The notes below the pieces were generated by a model. It was not told the DNA's origin. It saw only the letters and a program-made list of their open reading frames with translations, and ran no database searches. A program made the translations under genes and the position numbers. Shown one piece after another: positions 62,607 through 64,000 of a DNA stretch of 64,000 nt (positions are counted from its first letter, which is position 1; each line of letters opens with the position of its first letter). The stretch is from CAYQQU01 sp964419545 (GTDB lineage: Bacteria; Bacteroidota; Bacteroidia; Chitinophagales; Saprospiraceae), in assembly GCA_964419545.1 (NCBI GenBank), contig CAYQQU010000028.1:3564-67563 (forward strand), given 5' to 3'.

Positions 62607-63572
62607 ATGGATTTAGTTATCGGCATCGATATCGGCGGCACGAAGACCAAGATCGGCCTCGTCAATAATGAAGGACATTGCCTGGAAAATGCCTTTTTCC
62701 GGACGCGGGAATACCCTGATCTGGACAATTACCTCGACAAGGTGAAAGCGGTCACCGAAGAGCTTATCTCCAAGTTTCCCGGCGACATCAATATCCTGGG
62801 TTGCGGCGTGGGCGCGCCCAACGCCTCCAGCCGCAACGGCACCATCGTCAATGCTTCCAACCTGATCTGGAAAGGCACCGTACCCATCCTCGATAAGCTC
62901 AAGGAGCGCTTGCCCATGCCCATGAAGATCATGAACGACGCCAGCGCGGCTGCGTTGGGGGAAATGCTCTTCGGCAACGCCAAAGGCATGCAGGATTTTA
63001 TCCTGATCACCATGGGCACCGGCTTCGGGGCCGGCATCGTCGCCAACGGTCAGTTGGTGGACGGATACGACGGCTTCGCCGGGGAACTGGGGCACGTGGA
63101 TATGACCATCGGCGACGGCCGCCTGACCGGGCTCAACGTGCGGGGCGGGCTGGAAGCCTATGTTTCCGCGACCGGTCTGAAGCGGACCATCCTGTTTATG
63201 ATGTGCAAGTACATGGACGACAGCCGGTTCCGCGATATTGCCTACAACGATCTGCACGGTGAAGAGATCACCCAGGCCGCAGCGGAAGGCGATCCCATCG
63301 CCCTGAAAGCCTTCGACTTTACGGCCGACGTACTCGGCATGGCCCTCGCCAACTTCACCGCCTTCACGCAGCCGGAAGCTTTTTTTCTGCTGGGCGGATT
63401 GATGAATAGCGGCAAATGGCTGCTGGACCCGTTGCAGAAATATTTCGAAGAATACCTCCTGGAGGTTTACAAAGGCAAAGTCAAACTACTGCGCTCCGGC
63501 CTTCCGGGCAAGACTACGGCGATCTGCGGAGCTGCGGCGCTGATCTGGGAGGATTACAGAGATTCGGAGTAA
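62607..63572 (+). CDS. ROK-family sugar kinase (glucokinase-like), lacking the usual zinc-binding cysteines
   Basis: The 321-residue protein has a ROK fold. IGIDIGGTKTKIGLVNNEGHC is the phosphate-binding loop, and IMNDASAAALGEM contains the catalytic Asp region. LITMGTGFGAGIVANGQLVDGYDGFAGELGHVDM carries the ROK signature with the zinc-ligand His. The next stretch, GDGRLTGLNVRGGLEAYVSA, replaces the usual CxCGxxGCxE zinc motif and has no cysteines at all. The protein is therefore probably a zinc-free member of the family. The sugar is unknown. A near-match to a promoter (TAGTATTTTG around 62553-62562) lies upstream. This is the last gene that I can support in the window. Confidence 0.9.
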   Translation: MDLVIGIDIGGTKTKIGLVNNEGHCLENAFFRTREYPDLDNYLDKVKAVTEELISKFPGDINILGCGVGAPNASSRNGTIVNASNLIWKGTVPILDKLKERLPMPMKIMNDASAAALGEMLFGNAKGMQDFILITMGTGFGAGIVANGQLVDGYDGFAGELGHVDMTIGDGRLTGLNVRGGLEAYVSATGLKRTILFMMCKYMDDSRFRDIAYNDLHGEEITQAAAEGDPIALKAFDFTADVLGMALANFTAFTQPEAFFLLGGLMNSGKWLLDPLQKYFEEYLLEVYKGKVKLLRSGLPGKTTAICGAAALIWEDYRDSE

Positions 63573-64000
63573 AAAATTGCATGCTTTGTCCCAGAAGTTC
63601 TTTCCACGAATTCTGAGGCTGTTTTGGCGCTGATCGAGGCGCCCATTCTAGAGTGGGGAAGGGGCCCTACTCATAAATCAAAACATAGCCGTAGGGCCGG
63701 CCGCGGTGAGGAGCGTATAAAAATCCGGGAACAATGTACACTTTTCGGGGATGACGCCTAAACAGAGCCCTTACGTGGAAAGGGGAAGTCGAGATCGGGC
63801 AGCGGCCGCCCCAGAAAAGAGGCTTTTGGAATCAGTCAACGCATTGTCATTGTGCGGCAGTACAATAAAATTTTTTCTTTTTCTTCCCAGACTTTGTATA
63901 TATTTACGAAGTCATAAAAAAAATGATGTATATTTCGATTATCAGCCCAGCAATTCTCGGTTTGAAACATGGTTATGCTCACGTCCCAGCGGGACGAACT
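63573..64000. other. Spacer with inverted repeats; no convincing gene
   Basis: I found no long open frame here. Visible structure includes an 8-bp inverted repeat (GGCCCTAC at 63663-63670 and GTAGGGCC at 63691-63698). A pyrimidine-rich tract lies around 63870-63888. A promoter-like TATATTTA lies at 63900-63907. A 6-bp palindrome with a 3-nt loop (CGTCCC-AGC-GGGACG, 63982-63996) touches the window end, and a short open frame (MVMLTSQRDEL) runs through it. I suspect the palindrome is part of a dispersed repeat of this lineage. Confidence 0.5.

Noticed and set aside
63924..63965. Short open frame MMYISIISPAILV near the window end
   Set aside because: It stops after 13 codons and has no supporting context.

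Overview
The window is a GC-rich chromosomal segment that looks like a member of the Bacteroidota, probably Saprospiria (Lewinella/Haliscomenobacter-like). The evidence is an Oar-type TonB-dependent receptor, a secreted protein ending in a type IX secretion (T9SS) type A sorting domain, a DUF6438 lipoprotein, several Bacteroidota-type conserved hypotheticals, a TTG-initiated dnaG, and repeated upstream matches to the Bacteroidota sigma-A promoter (TTTG, about 19 nt, TAnnTTTG). No rRNA, tRNA, CRISPR array, phage or transposase gene was seen. Most of the content is housekeeping.

Layout. 1-3.7 kb: the end of an unknown gene, a SUI1/YciH-like factor, a queuosine-precursor transporter, a CtlX-type amidinotransferase-fold hydrolase and a secreted glycerophosphodiesterase. 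3.75-4.0 kb: a short-unit tandem repeat broken by a 100-N assembly gap. 4.1-10.9 kb: an Oar-like receptor, a T9SS-secreted lamin-tail/OB-fold protein, a patatin and a PyrR-like phosphoribosyltransferase. 11.0-14.3 kb: a run of genes with a membrane Fe-S protein, a CCG-domain Fe-S protein, a Bacteroidota hypothetical and a Spo0M-like protein. 14.3-18.1 kb: a TPR-like lipoprotein, a photolyase and glutamate dehydrogenase.

18.1-23.4 kb (minus strand) is the most unusual part. It runs aroK, then a 1083-residue Clp/Hsp100-like double AAA+ ATPase, then a secreted subtilisin. The ATPase appears to end in a release-factor-like module that lacks the GGQ peptidyl-hydrolase domain. Its first AAA+ module has lost its Walker B acidic residues.

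23.5-27.7 kb: a DUF1573 lipoprotein, YajC, a YbbR-like protein and DnaG. 27.7-36.6 kb: class II aldolase, thioredoxin reductase, a membrane-anchored subtilisin, an M16 protease and the SRP GTPase Ffh. 36.8-43.7 kb: an OmpA-like protein, a helix-hairpin-helix membrane protein, a lipoprotein, an aminotransferase, YidC and DUF6438. 43.7-49 kb: a GH31 glycosidase interrupted by an in-frame TGA, glycerol-3-phosphate dehydrogenase and a PfkB kinase. 49-53.3 kb: a LysM protein, a LuxR-type regulator and a DUF4230 protein. 53.4-61.7 kb: folP, a membrane protein with a possible nuclease-like fold and a SPOR-like end, a YheT hydrolase and a very large TamB-like protein. 61.8-63.6 kb: a DUF2461 protein and a ROK kinase. 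The last 430 bases hold no convincing gene.

Functionally, YajC, YidC and Ffh belong to protein export and membrane insertion. The TamB-like protein, OmpA-like protein, LysM protein and the lipoproteins belong to envelope assembly. GdhA, FbaA, GlpD, AroK, FolP and the two sugar kinases are central metabolism. All calls come from reading the sequence without database searches.
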